Assembly: GCF_020085105.1 (NCBI RefSeq) | Contig: NC_058052.1 | Location: 13,621,233 to 13,685,232, forward strand | Length of the DNA stretch: 64,000 nucleotides | Reading direction: 5' to 3' | Source of the DNA: Siniperca chuatsi | Lineage: Eukaryota; Chordata; Actinopteri; Centrarchiformes; Sinipercidae | Shown here: positions 50,188 to 60,727 of the stretch, piece after piece | Numbering within the stretch: the first letter of the stretch is position 1 | Layout: each line of letters opens with the position of its first letter | The notes under the pieces: model-generated | What the model was told of the DNA's origin: nothing | Database searches by the model: none | The model's input: the letters and a program-made list of their open reading frames with translations, nothing else | Translations under genes and position numbers: made by a program

Positions 50188-53100
50188 ATATCTACATTGT
50201 AATATGTCAAAGCTTTTTTATCATAGATTCCCCATGACATTGAGAGTGCTCATGTTGTACTTACTTGTAGTTTTGTCCCTGGTTGGATTACTTTTCCTGC
50301 TCCTGCCTCCACAGAGTCTTTGATAAAGACTTTATCTGCTTTGAAAATGTCCCCGTCCATCATGGTCTCCCTGGTTGTTTCCTCATGGGACGCAGCTACG
50401 TTCTGACAGGAGAAAATGGAAGCAAATGTTTAGGAGGAACTGAGCAAGTGAAACCTGAGGTGAACTTCAGCGAGCCTCTCTGAGCTCAGGGGTGTGCTTG
50501 GTTTCACCACATGCCCCACACATATAATTCACATGAACACGTACATGTCCTGCTGACATTTGTGTAGTACATGACTTGTGTGCAGAACTGAACAACTGTG
50601 AAGCGGCCTTTCATACACACACGGCTTTAAAGCATCAGAAATGACAAGAAGTAAAGCAAAAAGTTTGTTTAGCAGTAAGTCCAAACTGGTAGTAAGCCAT
50701 CATTGCTACAGTTATCTATTTGTATTTGTTGTTTTGTATAAATACATTCTGTCTGCCACAGTGTCTGTTTTCACTCTACCAGTAGAAGTTGCCAACATTC
50801 TGAAATCCTACATACAGGAGTTATATTTTGCTAGAATCAGCACGTCATCTGACCTTTAGGCAACCAAAACTGCTTGTTTAAAGTTTGGGAAAGTTAGTCG
50901 TGGTTGAAAGAAACCAACACTGACTGTTGGCGAGAGACAGCATGCAAACACAGGTGTCCTGTGTCAAACTAAGACACTTTGTACAGCCAGTCAACCCCCC
51001 CCCCCCCAGAAGGTTTCTATTCACTGCTAAGAGGCTATAACAATTTCACACTTGTCAGGAAAACATTAGTTGAAAGTTGTTTTCAGTGATGAATCAATGA
51101 CCTTTATTGTCGTTTTTCTGGTGAGAACAGTCTCACTAGAGTATGCAGCTATGTTGTGTCTTGTCATTTCCTAATAGGGGCCTTCCCAGCTGATCAATAC
51201 ACATTAATTTAACTAGCTCCTCCTGGTACAAAATTCATTAAATTAAATCAAATACAAGTGAAAATTTGAGCATTTTATGTATCTCAAAACCAACAAAGGA
51301 AAATGTATTAATGTTGACAAGCATAACTTTCTGCACGATAATAGGTGCTCAAAATTGTGCTCTGAAATATAGTGGAGTAGAAGTACTGTAAAAGGTAACA
51401 ATAACAATAACAATACCTCAAATGTATTTAAGTACAGTACTTGAGGAAATGTTTAACTTTCCACCTCTGATGACTAGGCACTGAAAAATAATGTCAGCAT
51501 GTGGTAAAAACCTTGTACAAATTTACTTTCTTCTCTTGTGTTTACTAACATTTTTTACTCTAAAGCATGTTAAACTGTATGAATGTATAATCTAAAGAAA
51601 GAGTTTGACATTTTGGGAAATGTGTTTTCACTTTTAAAGTGCAGGGGGTGGGGACTGTCAGATATAATGGACTCTGCCTTCTTTGTTGTACAGTTCAGAT
51701 AGACTTTTCTGCTGAGTGCCATTGATTTTGCTACTGACTTTCATCACCCTTGTTAATGAGTTTTTCTATTTGAGGTTGAGGGATACACACCAGTAGATTA
51801 TTGAAAAAGTGAAAACTGACTCAGTAAAAGACTTATAAAACAATGACACCAGAGATCTATCAACCTGGAAAAAAGACGCTGCTGGCTTTTCTTACTCAGC
51901 ATATCTGTATCCTATCAAAGGTCATCTTATTATCAATAATGATGCCCAAATACTCAACAATCTCAACATCTTGTCCATTAATTATAGTGTGCAGGAGTTG
52001 GATGGTGAAATCAATGCACATGTCCTTGATTTTTGTCACATTCAATTCTAAAAAAGCTTATTTACACCAATTCAGAACCATGAGACATTTCAGCATTGTT
52101 CAGCAGGCTCACTATAACTGTATCGTCTGCAAACTTCACAATGTGTCAAACTCCTTACGACAGTCATTGGTGTACAGAATATATATAAGATAATAAATAA
52201 CATAGGATATGATTCAAATATGAAAATATGCATTCACTCCAGGTAAAGGAATATTCTAGGATAATATGTGTGACATTTAAGTGGCGCTAAAAAGGGTAAC
52301 TGCTTATGACATGCCTCATTACTGACATGAACTCCCACATTTATGGTAATTATGATCCTAAAAATATATATGACACCAGATAATAATGACACCCTTCAGT
52401 TTTCGGAATCAATTAAATAATTCTCTCACTGCTTTTCTTTTACCTTATTCTAGATAAGCTGTAATCAAACAAATGAAAGGCTGCCAGAATGACATTTATT
52501 CCTGGGAATGTATTTAACATAAATGGTTGCTTATGTCAATAATATCATCACATACTGTGTGTCAAAAGCAGTTATATTTAAAACTTAAATTAAATGCACT
52601 GTAAGTAAATGTGAGTTTTTCACCTGACATGTCTTAAGACTGCACATATGATCATATCGTAATGACTCAGACGACTGGCTGAAATCAAATTTTTTTCAAA
52701 ACAAAACAAATTTAAATCTGTTGGCATAAAACTGCACAGTCAGGTCATGCAAGAGTGATAAATTATAGCCATTGCATGTATTCGATATTTTTACTTCATT
52801 TTATCAAATTTGGTGTGTGGTTCTGGCTTCAGGCAAAGTTCTTGACGAATTAAGATAAACACATTTTGTTTAATTTATTCTGGTTACTTTCAAATGGTAG
52901 TTGACCAAAGATTGCCTTCTTCTGGCACAAACTGAACAAAATAACAGAACAGAATAGTTGTTCTGGCTATTTCAGAGAGAAAATATTTGCTCACCTGCTC
53001 TCACCTCAACTAATGTAGAGAAATAGAAAATATACCCTCTAATTTGAATTGAGAAGATAGTTACTTGGGGATGCTTTGAGTATTGTGTTGTAGTACTTCA

Positions 53101-56100
53101 TATTTCAAATGAATGGTGGCCACTCAGAATACAAACTAATAATGACTACTTGAGGTTACACTTACTAATTTGAAATACTAAAGGGCACATGTGCAAATTC
53201 TTTCTTTTGATTTGTGTCAGCAGTGCAGGCTGCTCTAAATCACAGTGTTGGATTAATGAGCTGTCGACTGTCTCACAGGTAATCCTTTACATTCTTCACA
53301 CTGATATCTCAATATAGAAGCTGTCTCACCGCAGGGAGTATTAGTAGTCATACGACAAGATGTCACTCACTCTAAGCTGCAAACAGCTGTTAACTATATT
53401 TTTGTATTTTAACTATATATTTTGTGCTCTCCTGATAATCATTTAACAGTATACCTGCCAACATGTGAGTGTGTGTGTGTGCAGAATAAGAAACGGAGTG
53501 AGAAAGCAAAACAATTGACCTTGTGCCAAAACTGCATCCACGTGCCACACCCAAAGGTTAATGCTCATGAAGAGACTTTATCAACATACTTCACTGTCTG
53601 GCAGCATTCAAACCAACACAAACTAACAGAAACTTCTCATATCTGATTACACTGAATGCATTTTCATATAAGGCAAAGGGTTCTGGATGTTGTGTAAGAT
53701 GGTTTAAAGATAAATAGTGTGTTAAAGAAATAGTTTTGGGAAATACACTTTCCAGCTGAGAATGAGATGAGAAGAACGATACCACTGTCATGTCTGTACG
53801 GTAAATATGAATCTGGAGCCAGAAGGTGGTTAGCTTAGCTTAGCAAGATTGGAAGCAGGAGGGGAAAAGTTAGTCTTACTTTTTGGTACGCATTAAATAA
53901 ACAAGACATAACATATTAATGAATGAACTTTCAAGGTAGGCAAATTTTGTTGTCGTTGGACAGAGCCAGGCTAGCTGTTTCCCCCCTGTTTCCAATCTTA
54001 ATGCTAAGCTAAACTAACCAGCTGCTGGCTGTAGCTTCATATTTATCCTACAGACATGAGAGTGAGAGTGGTATTGATCTTCTCGTCAACTCTCGGCAAG
54101 AAACTTTTCCTTTCAGTTTTACATTCATACAATTTTACATGTTTAGTAACAAAATATTACTGACAAAAGAGCACAAGACTGTGCAAGATTTCTTTTTCTT
54201 CTCACGTGCTGAATAATAATATCAGTGATAGAAAGTAACTAAGTTCAACATTTATTCATCTACTGTACTTGAGTACAATATTGAGGTACTATTACTTTAC
54301 TTGATGCTACTTAATACTTCTACACCCCTACATTTCAGAAGGAAATATTGTACTTTTTAATCTGCTACTTCACAGCGAGCCTATAGTTACTAGTTACCTT
54401 ACAGATCACAATTTGAAAATAATAAACCATCATGTTATAAAATATGACACATTTCTATAGATGAAAATGCCATATAGAGTAGATGAACCTCCAGCTCGAC
54501 CAGCATTATAATATACTAATATAGTGATATAAACCTCTGAAAGGGACATTCTGCATAATGAGTACTTGCTGCCAATACATCTGTGCTTTTACACAAGTAA
54601 AATTTTGAATGCAGGACTTTTAAAGTAAAGGATCTAAGTACTTTTTCACCCACTGCTAGTTATAAAGCAAAAAAAGTGTGTCACCAAAATCAAATTTGGT
54701 TTTTGAAATCGATGGCACTGGTCTGTGGTAAAAATAATTAACGAAACAACAATATGAGACAAAGATGGCGATAGAGTTACAGACGTACAAATGGAGTTCA
54801 AATAAAGACATGGCAGAAAGAAATGAGTACAAAGCCATGTACATATAGTGAGGGAGGATTCAAACACATGACACACAATCCAATATTGTGCATGTATGAA
54901 AAGATAATACCTCCTATGTATGCTAAAACACGGGGTTGTTCAGAGGTTTGCAGATAAATAGTCATATGTTCATGGTTAATAACATAAAAGGTTGCTACTT
55001 CTTTAAGTAATAGCAGCCCCCCCAGTGAGAAGACCCTTTGAAGTATCACATAGGCAGCCAGCGAGTTGACTTCAGGCTGCAGTCGGCTGTCCCGAGGCAC
55101 CAAGAGCTTTGTTGCTGCTGTGATGTTGGTGCTGGATGAACATCTAATAACACATTAACCCCTTCAGCAATCGACACCACGGGGGACCCAGGATGGTTGG
55201 TTTCAATAACATGAGTAGTTTGTGTGCATTAAAGTAGTCCCTACATAAAGTTGAGCCCGGAGTCAGAAAAATGAAAAATCAAAAAACATATGCCAAAAGA
55301 AAAAATATTATTATTGCCATGTGTGTTTCTGTGTAGTTTACAAACGAAGAGTTTCTGTTGATATTTGCCTTTTAATCAGTTGTTTTATTCTTTACTTTTT
55401 GTTTCAACCCAGTGTAAAAAACATGTTTTCTTCTTTATAATACATTTTATATAATGAGCTGAGAAATCTGATTGACACCACAAATATCTGGTGTCACTTA
55501 CTGAAAATCACATGCAAGAAAAATTTTATCTTAGAACATCTGATTCGATCCCTGATGTTGTTAAAGAATATAGTTGATATTGATGTGTGCTGTGTGAGTC
55601 GGGTGCTTGGAATACATAAAATAATTGGATGGTGTCAAATCATATCAATCAATGATGTTCATTCCAACTACAATGTAAAAACCATTGTGGAAACCGTTTA
55701 ACATGAAATATATAACATTATAACATTTCGTATTGACAGCATCTAACATATAACTGAAATTTTAATGTTTACGGATATATTCTCAAATTAAGAAATGATT
55801 ACAGCTTGCAAATCTATTTTGCTTATTTCTCCCTGAAGATGAGTCACAGTGAGAGCTGTTCCACTGTCTGAGAAGGAAGTCGGGGATGTAATTGCTGCTG
55901 GTAAGAGTGAGACTGAGTCTTACCCAGAAGCAAAGGTGTGTCATTTGAAAAGGCCTAAAAGTTGCAGAATTAGATTTTTTGGCTCATGGACCTCTTATAG
56001 TTTGTTTCACTTTATATTCAAAAGAAGTTCAGAGGAATCTCACACTCATCATGTTGTCCATAATCCTTATTAAGAGTTTTCTGCACACTCACATGCAGGT

Positions 56101-56840
56101 TTTGCAAGTTATTTTGTCTCTACTGTTGGAAGTTCAAATAAATACTATTCAAAGTGAAATTTTCAAAAAGTCTTTTGTGGTAAAAATACTGTAAGTCAAG
56201 GCTCATAAGTTTGATGAATGTCATTTTTAGAATAAATGGAGAGTGGGGAACATAAAGGCATATCTGTCACCTCATATATAAGAAGAAAGTACTCATATTC
56301 ATATGCTTAAACAGGGACAGGCTGGGTGCATTTAAACTGGTAATCTTTAACATTTTGTAGCATGAGGCTGCAGGCTCAAAAACTAGATTACATCAACTTT
56401 TGTGATAAACTGGAGGAAGTTTTGATGACTGAGGAGTCGGACAGGCTGAGTGGGATCATTTTTAAAGCTGGTGAGTCAGTGAATATTCCCCAAATATAAA
56501 ACATGAGTAAGTTTGTCTCCCAGAGTGATGTTAAAAATAACACTACAAGCAAACACAGATACCAGGTGGCAATACAAAGAAAAGTCAATTAGCTAAAACT
56601 CACATTATGTATAAAGTCAGCACATGCACTTTGATAAACGCCTTGTAGTAAAAGCATTAATCATGTTACAGATAGGCGATAATATCACTTTTTAATCTTA
56701 TGCTGCTTCTGTACCTTATTTGGTTTTCCTGTCAGAGCTCCCGATCTGTCCTCCTCAGTAATAATGCTTTCAATTGGTAATTTCCGCACCACTGGCACAA
56801 AAGTGAAAATAGAAGGCTTAGATGGCACTCCTATTGAAAC
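35440..56840 (-). CDS. mlip: Mlip, muscular LMNA-interacting protein (start exon not found)
   Basis: Recognised exons are 56840-56715, 50402-50265, 49731-48169, 47436-47365, 46912-46850, 46764-46681, 46581-46525, 43726-43664 and 43542-43417. A possible last exon is 35661-35440. All borders are GT..AG and all junctions phase 0, giving about 764 residues, or about 837 with the last exon. Diagnostic MLIP blocks are SIFTFVPVVRKLP, DIFKADKVFI, YKSLAAIPTNTLLLDQ, PAQLRQQSEELYAVID, TKPGVIRP and FHPNPF. In mammals MLIP is a vertebrate-specific, largely disordered protein of heart and skeletal muscle that binds lamin A/C and localises to the nuclear envelope and PML bodies; it is also known as the ISL1-interacting cofactor CIP. 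Gene order with fam83b matches mammals. The initiator exon was not identified to the right edge. Confidence 0.9.
35662..39551. other. Stretch left of the Tc1 element
   Basis: If the candidate terminal exon is real this is mlip intron. It holds MITE copy 4 and, at about 36045-36180, a block (ACAGGGACAGAGCACATTAAT) that looks like a dispersed repeat of unknown family. Confidence 0.45.
38090..38465 (+). repeat. Fold-back MITE copy 4, long form
   Basis: Carries GGTGCTGGTAGGCAGATTTTGTTACC, GGACAGAGCCAGGCTAGCTG, TGCTAAGCTAAGCTAGCC and the terminal GATCTTCTCATCTAAC..GCATTTCCCAAAATGCG. Confidence 0.8.
39552..39763 (+). repeat. Left inverted repeat of the Tc1 element
   Basis: About 212 bases from CAGTTGTATGC to TTTGGGCACCC, mirrored at 40977-41189 with two visible mismatches. 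Confidence 0.95.
39952..40961 (+). pseudogene. Tc1 transposase, N-terminus broken, catalytic part intact
   Basis: From ATG 40131 a frame of 276 residues is open to TGA at 40959-40961. It shows the DD34E triad: D in LWTDET, D in FQQDNDPKH and E in NIIEHLW with 34 residues between the last two. The linker, GGGS-containing core and C-terminus look normal. The family protein is about 340 residues, so the first helix-turn-helix is missing from this frame. Upstream, similarity to the Tc1 DNA-binding region (starting near ASKQLSNDL, about 39957) is interrupted by an in-frame TAA at 40034-40036, a frame change beside it and a TAG at 40074-40076. The product, if made, would lack part of the paired-like DNA-binding domain and is probably inactive. 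Confidence 0.92.
40977..41189 (-). repeat. Right inverted repeat of the Tc1 element
   Basis: Reverse complement of the left arm, ending GCATACAACTG before the duplicated TA. Confidence 0.95.
41192..43416. other. Stretch right of the Tc1 element
   Basis: AT-rich sequence between the Tc1 insertion and the last sure mlip exon. A possible alternative acceptor (TTTTTTTGTATCAG, about 43332-43319 on the minus strand) would give a 6-residue ending (SHSSWA and stop). Confidence 0.45.
43417..43542 (-). CDS. mlip: mlip exon encoding TKPGVIRP and the FHPNPF block
   Basis: The acceptor is TCTGTTCAG and the donor is AAAAAG|GTATGC. Length is 126 bases, phase 0. The 42 residues begin TKPGVIRP and include EEEFHPNPF, matching human TKPGVIRP..EEEVYEPNPF. 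This is the last exon of which I am sure. Confidence 0.93.
43664..43726 (-). CDS. mlip: Probable mlip 63-base exon
   Basis: The acceptor is GTTTATTCAG and the donor is ATG|GTAAAC. Length is 63 bases, phase 0, encoding 21 residues starting ASLSSLHPS. Phase and position fit mlip, but I have no clear human counterpart, so it may be an alternative or fish-specific exon. Confidence 0.65.
44092..44146. repeat. CA microsatellite in mlip intron
   Basis: About 26 CA units with one CAGA interruption. Confidence 0.96.
44300..44410 (+). repeat. Fold-back MITE fragment
   Basis: GTGAGCTTTAGAGGTGTTGG, GGACAGAGGCAGGCTAGCTG and TCTTAATGCTAAGCAAGG match the core of the family; the ends are lost. In an mlip intron. 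Confidence 0.65.
45083..45114. repeat. CA microsatellite in mlip intron
   Basis: About 15 perfect CA units. Confidence 0.95.
46060..46450 (-). repeat. Fold-back MITE copy 5, inverted orientation
   Basis: Begins AAAGGAATAGTTTGCC..GTTAGATGAGAAG and holds the complement of the core (CAGCTAGCCTGGCTCTGTCC, CACCTACCAGCAC). It sits just upstream-side of the mlip exon at 46525 and opposes the other mlip-region copies. Confidence 0.8.
46525..46581 (-). CDS. mlip: mlip 57-base exon (YKTSRSL...)
   Basis: The acceptor is CTTTAAG|TAC and the donor is CTGCAG|GTGAAG. Length is 57 bases, phase 0. The 19 Ser-rich residues fit the human segment around KYANLSSPSSTVSESQ. Confidence 0.78.
46681..46764 (-). CDS. 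mlip: mlip exon encoding PAQLRQQSEELYAVID
   Basis: The acceptor is TTTCTACAG and the donor is GCA|GTGAGT. Length is 84 bases, phase 0. The 28 residues contain PAQLRQQSEELYAVIDDLL, closely matching human PAQLRQQTEELCATID; the segment is probably a short amphipathic helix. Confidence 0.93.
46850..46912 (-). CDS. mlip: mlip acidic exon (AIDEEVE...)
   Basis: The acceptor is TTCACAG and the donor is GAG|GTATTA. Length is 63 bases, phase 0. It encodes 21 mainly acidic residues starting AIDEEVE, in the position of the human segment ALDEPAK. Confidence 0.85.
47365..47436 (-). CDS. mlip: mlip exon encoding the AAIPTNTLLLDQ block
   Basis: The acceptor is AACTCTAG and the donor is CAG|GTGAGT. Length is 72 bases, phase 0. 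The 24 residues contain YKSLAAIPTNTLLLDQQ, nearly identical to human YKAFAAIPTNTLLLEQK. This exon is the clearest single identifier of the gene. Confidence 0.95.
48169..49731 (-). CDS. mlip: mlip giant Ser/Pro-rich exon (521 codons)
   Basis: The acceptor is TTTTTCAG|TTAAATCC. The donor is AAAGAAAG|GTAGCC, chosen because it is phase 0 like every other junction here. The 1563-base exon is markedly more GC-rich than its AT-rich flanks. It encodes a low-complexity, probably disordered chain rich in Ser, Pro and Thr, with many SP/TP dipeptides and a run of short Pro repeats near the end (SPTPTPSPAPP). It ends in the basic cluster KKRK, and splicing places it directly before KHKIK. If the donor is not used, the frame continues 13 codons to a TGA at 48129-48127, giving a possible short isoform. 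Long muscle-type MLIP isoforms in mammals also contain a large exon. Confidence 0.85.
50141..50186. repeat. CA microsatellite close to an mlip exon
   Basis: About 22 CA units with one CG near the end; it lies 80 bases 3' of the exon donor at 50264 in mlip orientation, inside the intron. Confidence 0.95.
50265..50402 (-). CDS. mlip: mlip exon encoding the DIFKADKV block
   Basis: The acceptor is TCCTGTCAG and the donor is CAA|GTAAGT. Length is 138 bases, phase 0. The 46 residues include MDGDIFKADKVFIKDS, which parallels the human segment around DLFKAEYVLIVDS. Confidence 0.88.
50995..51007. repeat. Homopolymer of 13 C
   Basis: Thirteen consecutive C in an mlip intron. Confidence 0.95.
51362..51470 (-). 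repeat. End fragment of the same dispersed repeat, inverted
   Basis: The plus strand shows GTGGAGTAGAAGTACTGTAAAAG..AAGTACAGTACTTGAGGAAA..CTTTCCACCTCTG, the complement of the repeat's start. Confidence 0.55.
51855..52190 (-). mobile_element. LINE reverse-transcriptase fragment
   Basis: On the minus strand, and in two frames, it reads LYTNDC, then IVKFADDTVIVSLL (the catalytic FADD box), then ELNVTKIKDMCIDF, TIINGQDVEIVEYLGIIIDNKMTFD and KKSQQRLF. These are the consecutive RT motifs of jockey/CR1/L2-type fish non-LTR elements. A stop (V* after HGSEL) and a frameshift show it is dead. It is a 5'-truncated internal piece in an mlip intron, sense to mlip. Confidence 0.88.
53728..54110 (+). repeat. 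Fold-back MITE copy 6
   Basis: Starts TTTTGGGAAATACACTTTCC and ends GATCTTCTCGTCAACTCTCGGCAAGAAA, with GGACAGAGCCAGGCTAGCTG and GCTGCTGGCTGTAGCTTCAT inside. It lies in an mlip intron. Confidence 0.8.
54221..54658 (+). repeat. Dispersed ACTTGAGTACAAT-type repeat, copy A
   Basis: Starts CAGTGATAGAAAGTAACTAAG and ends CACCCACTG, with TGAGGTACTATTACTTTACTTG, CTACATTTCAGAAGGAAATATTGTACTTTTT and AATGAGTAC blocks. The same ordered blocks recur at 60228-60727. Ends are loosely inverted (hAT-MITE-like). Confidence 0.7.
56715..56840 (-). CDS. mlip: mlip exon encoding the IFTFVP block
   Basis: The acceptor is TTTTACAG and the donor is AAG|GTACAG. Length is 126 bases, phase 0 on both sides. The 42 residues contain KPSIFTFVPVVRKLP, matching the conserved N-terminal MLIP segment (IFTFVPTVRRLP in human). 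The preceding first exon with the ATG was not found. Confidence 0.9.
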
Positions 56841-57634
56841 CTGTAAAACAGAGGCGAGAGGAACAAATCGTCCACGTTACAAGCTCTTGATAAGAATTTC
56901 CCAGTAATTTCCGTGTCAAGCACAAACACTTACTTACAGTAAATGATGAGTCAGTCATAATGACTTCTTCCCTATTAAAAAACTAATTTAAAGGATCATG
57001 ATGAGCTATCCATAAAATCCATGTTTCTCAGAGTTGATTACCACTGAATTTCAGATTTAGAATATCTTATTTATTTCTGCTTCACAGGGTTGTGTAACTA
57101 TACCCCGCCACTAATGAGCCATCATCACACGCACACATAGATTAGTTAGCACCCTGCAGCTCAAAGCCTCGACACATCCAATCTCAATAAGGAGTAATGA
57201 GTCGCAATTAAATCGGTTCATGTTCTCGTCTGCATAAGGCACCGCATGTGTGGTACTGTGCTGTGCTGTCAGTCTGGGTGAAAAATGCTAAAGATGTCTC
57301 ACTGAACCTCTGTATAAATAAGATGCTCCCTTTGTGTTAAACTAATGCCATGGTGACTAAAACTTGAGCAGCTTTGAAATCTATGGGCCTTTTCCACTGC
57401 AGGCACTAAACAACCGTAACTTAACATGTAGCCATTGTCAGGGATTCTGCTTCTGTAAATGCAAGTGGCAGGCGCTCTTGCAGCATTGCCGGCTGTGCTG
57501 TCGAGCCGATGTGTCGTCACATCATAATAAATGACCACTACAACAAGCACAAGTGGATCAAGGACCGCGATGCAGACAGCACAAGGCAATATTCTGATTC
57601 TGAATATCCAACATGCATCTTTTGCTGCCTTGTT

Positions 57635-57965
57635 AAATGGCATTTGGGGAAATACGCTTATTCACTTGCAGAGAGTTACATGAGATGTCACTCTCATGTG
57701 TGTATGGTAAATATGAAGTTACAGCCAGCAACAGGTAAGCTTAGTTTAGCATAAAGACGGGAAACACGACTAGCCTGGCCTTTCTGTCTAAAAGTATAAG
57801 AAATTCACCTACCAGCACCTCTAAAGCTCACAAGCCAGGCTGTTTTCCCCTATTTCTAGTCATTATGCTAAGCTAAGCTAATCGCCTGCTGGCTGTAGTT
57901 TCATATTTTGTGTACAGATATGAGAATTGATCTTCTCATCTAACTCTTGGCAAGAAAACAAATAA
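57635..57965. repeat. Fold-back MITE copy 7
   Basis: Both halves carry family sequence in opposite orientation: GCTTAGTTTAGCATAAAGAC..CACCTACCAGCACCTCTAAAGC, then TGCTAAGCTAAGCTAATC..GATCTTCTCATCTAAC. It is effectively two inverted half-copies joined. Confidence 0.75.
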
Positions 57966-58039
57966 GGAAAATAAGCCAAAAAGTCGAGTGGTTCCTCGAA
58001 CAAGAAAGAAATAATCCAGCGTAACTCCAGATAAAACCA

Positions 58040-58180
58040 CATAGCTTTAGAGGTGCTGGTAGGCAGATTTTGTTACCTTTGGACAGAGCCAGGCTACCTG
58101 TTTCACCCTATTTCCAGTCTTTTTGCCAAGCTAACCAGCTGCAGGTTGTAGCTTGATGTGAGAGGTACTGATCTTCTAAG
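58040..58180 (+). repeat. Fold-back MITE copy 8, partial
   Basis: CTTTAGAGGTGCTGGTAGGC, GGACAGAGCCAGGCTACCTG and a degraded GATCTTCT end. It lies about 80 bases after copy 7. Confidence 0.7.
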
Positions 58181-60227
58181 CATCTGTCCATGTACAATTG
58201 TAGATTGTGCATTGTTTTTTATTACTATCTCTCTGTTTGCATCTGGTTACTGCAATGAATGTAGAATCGCAGCCTTTATACTGTGGCCTCTTGCTTTGTG
58301 GCTGGATTTTGTTGTATTTGCACCAATTTTGATCACAATACTTTACGTTATTAACGGATCTTTCTTATTAACGTGCAGCAACTCCTGACCGCCAGCTTTT
58401 AGCACCCAGGATGTAATTTTTTTATCACATGATTATTGAAAGTTGCTTTTTTAAAATCAAAACAACTCCCATCAAACATGTTATCTAAGATAAGTGTTTT
58501 CATTACCAAACAGATATGTGATGTCCTCTGTGAAACTGAAAAGGGGCTCGTGTCAAACCACTTTGGTGTTGATGGTATAAAACAACCTCTGGGACAAGCA
58601 GGTCCATACTGTGAAACTGTCTGCAGAGGTGACCTATACATCCGGCTCTCAGCTTTTCCTGTATAGTTAAATGGATTGATTTTCACCGAGGTCACCCATC
58701 CAGAAAATGTATGAAGAGTTGGAGCTGCGACTTGTGGTGGGTAAAAGCTCCTATATATGAAAGACAGCAACCTCTTTATATAATGGCATTTTGTGTGAAA
58801 ACATTTTCTATTTATTCCCACCGCAGCAATCAAAGCACGCACTCAAAAGTACTTCCGCTGCTTACTAATCACGCTTCTTCTCTCCACAGTGTTGTTGGGT
58901 CATCTGTAAAATGCAAACTGGAGGGTAAGGGCACTGGGATTTCCTTCACTAATCAGTGGAGCGTATTGTAGCAGACACTTGAGACAATAAAAAATGGATC
59001 ACACATCATCTGCTTATTGATGTAGACACAGTCAGAGAATTAGCATATTAGGTTCTGTTTTACCTTTCATCTCATAATTTCACTGCAGACACAAGTTCAG
59101 CCAGCCAGCCCGGTTCTTATAATAATGTGTGGCAGGTTAAATTTGGAAGAAGATAAAAAAAAGCAGCAGCGAAACAAAATGATTACCAAGACGTTTACAA
59201 ACACAGATTTCTTATTTTAAAATGTAAAATTGCATTCGTTATTTGAATGATATGTTGTTGCTCCTGCTGGAAACATTTTAATGAAGTTTTCAGAGCAGTG
59301 TTTTATTATTTCTTACTCTGTGCATCACATGCTGGTCTTCAGGAATGACTTGACTGCACTTGAAGGTAACTTCTGTTTCAAAAGAACAGTAGTTCATCTG
59401 AGGAAAACACGTTTTACACTATTTTCTATGTAGTGATCTGTGCAGCCTTCTGGTTGGATGTAATTAAAATTATTTTTTTTTAAATAAGTTTTTTCAAAGA
59501 AACTGCCACCAGAACATCCATTTCTTCTTACAGCTTTTGAGTCTGATTGTGTGTCTATTGTTCTTGTTCTTAGAATTAGTCAGTACATTATTTCATAAAC
59601 TATATGAGTTGACCACCCACGAGCGCTACATTATACTTTCAAATACTGGAGGAAGATTATGTCTGGTCTTCATCAGGTAGAACAGCACTGCTGCTGCACG
59701 TTGCCTTATTACTCATTTTGTACAGGTCAGGGTAATTATAATATCTTTGTGAATTGGTTTTGAACTGATGCTGCATGTATTACATTTTAAGGAGGCATGT
59801 TTGGTGCGTTCAGATATAGTGTGTGAAGCAGCTACAGAGATGGCAGAAAAAGATTTTATGAATGTGTAATAAAATGTAAAATGATGTTAAGATCTTGGAT
59901 AACTAAAGAAAAAAGCACACCTATTCTAGTGAGGTTGACATCAAAGAAGAGAGAGGAAAGCCGCACACTTTTCATTTTAAATTCTATAGATCAAGGTTTC
60001 AGCACATCTTTTAAAGCCATGCAGGGTTCATCTGACTGATGTATGTTCAATAGTGTATGGGTGAGGTGTTTTTAGTCAATTCAGAGGGCAATTGACATAA
60101 ACATAAGAGTCCACAGGGAGGTAATTTTTAGACTCATTTCTATGGTCTTTCTGGTTTATTATATATTCCAAAGAAGCAGAAGACAGAGACAGGTATGTAA
60201 TAGACTCATGCAACCAGATTTAGTCTC
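58181..60227. other. Non-genic stretch upstream of mlip exons
   Basis: No exon, RNA gene or complete element recognised. It may be mlip intron if the start exon lies further right. Confidence 0.5.
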
Positions 60228-60727
60228 TTAAACACTGAGTACATTTACATTTAGTATTACACTTTTATACAAAGGTATACTCCACTACATCTTAGAGTGA
60301 AATATTGTACTTTTTTTTTCTCCACTATGTTTATTTCACAGCTATAGTTACTGGTTACTTTACAAATGAATATTCATGATGACTTTTTAAAATATGATAG
60401 ATATAGATTCAAATACTCAGTAGTATGTAAAGTAGTTAAAAATTGCACCACATTTACCAGCTGCATCATTAAATGGCTGCTCACACGTTAACGCATCATC
60501 AGAAATAAAAATAAAATATGAATGTATTCATTTTAATATAATAATAATAATATAATTTAACATTGACACGGGCCACTCTGCCTGTATAATGAGTAGTTTT
60601 ACTTTTAATACTTTAAGTGAATTTTGCTAATAATACTTAACATTTTTAATGCAGGACCTTAACTTGTAATATTTTTACATTGTGGTGGTACTTAAGTCAA
60701 GGATCTGTGTACTTCTTCTACCACTTT
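60228..60727 (+). repeat. Dispersed ACTTGAGTACAAT-type repeat, copy B
   Basis: Shares CACTACAT..GAGTGAAATATTGTACTTTTT, ATAGTTACTGGTTACTTTAC, TAATGAGTAGTTTTACTTTTAATACTTTAAG and ATGCAGGACCTTAACTTGTAAT with copy A. It ends TACTTCTTCTACCACTTTCC. Confidence 0.7.

Larger units (their letters stand above)
50403..56714 (-). other. mlip: mlip intron with LINE and MITE insertions
   Basis: 6.3-kb intron between DIFKADKV and IFTFVP exons. It contains a 13-base C run (50995-51007), a LINE fragment, a fold-back MITE copy and a dispersed TACTTAAGTAC-type repeat. I see no further exon with confidence. Confidence 0.7.

Noticed and set aside
56351..56497. 47-codon plus-strand frame with acidic residues followed by a GTGAGT donor
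   Set aside because: No acceptor or conserved homologue recognised; it lies antisense in an mlip intron.
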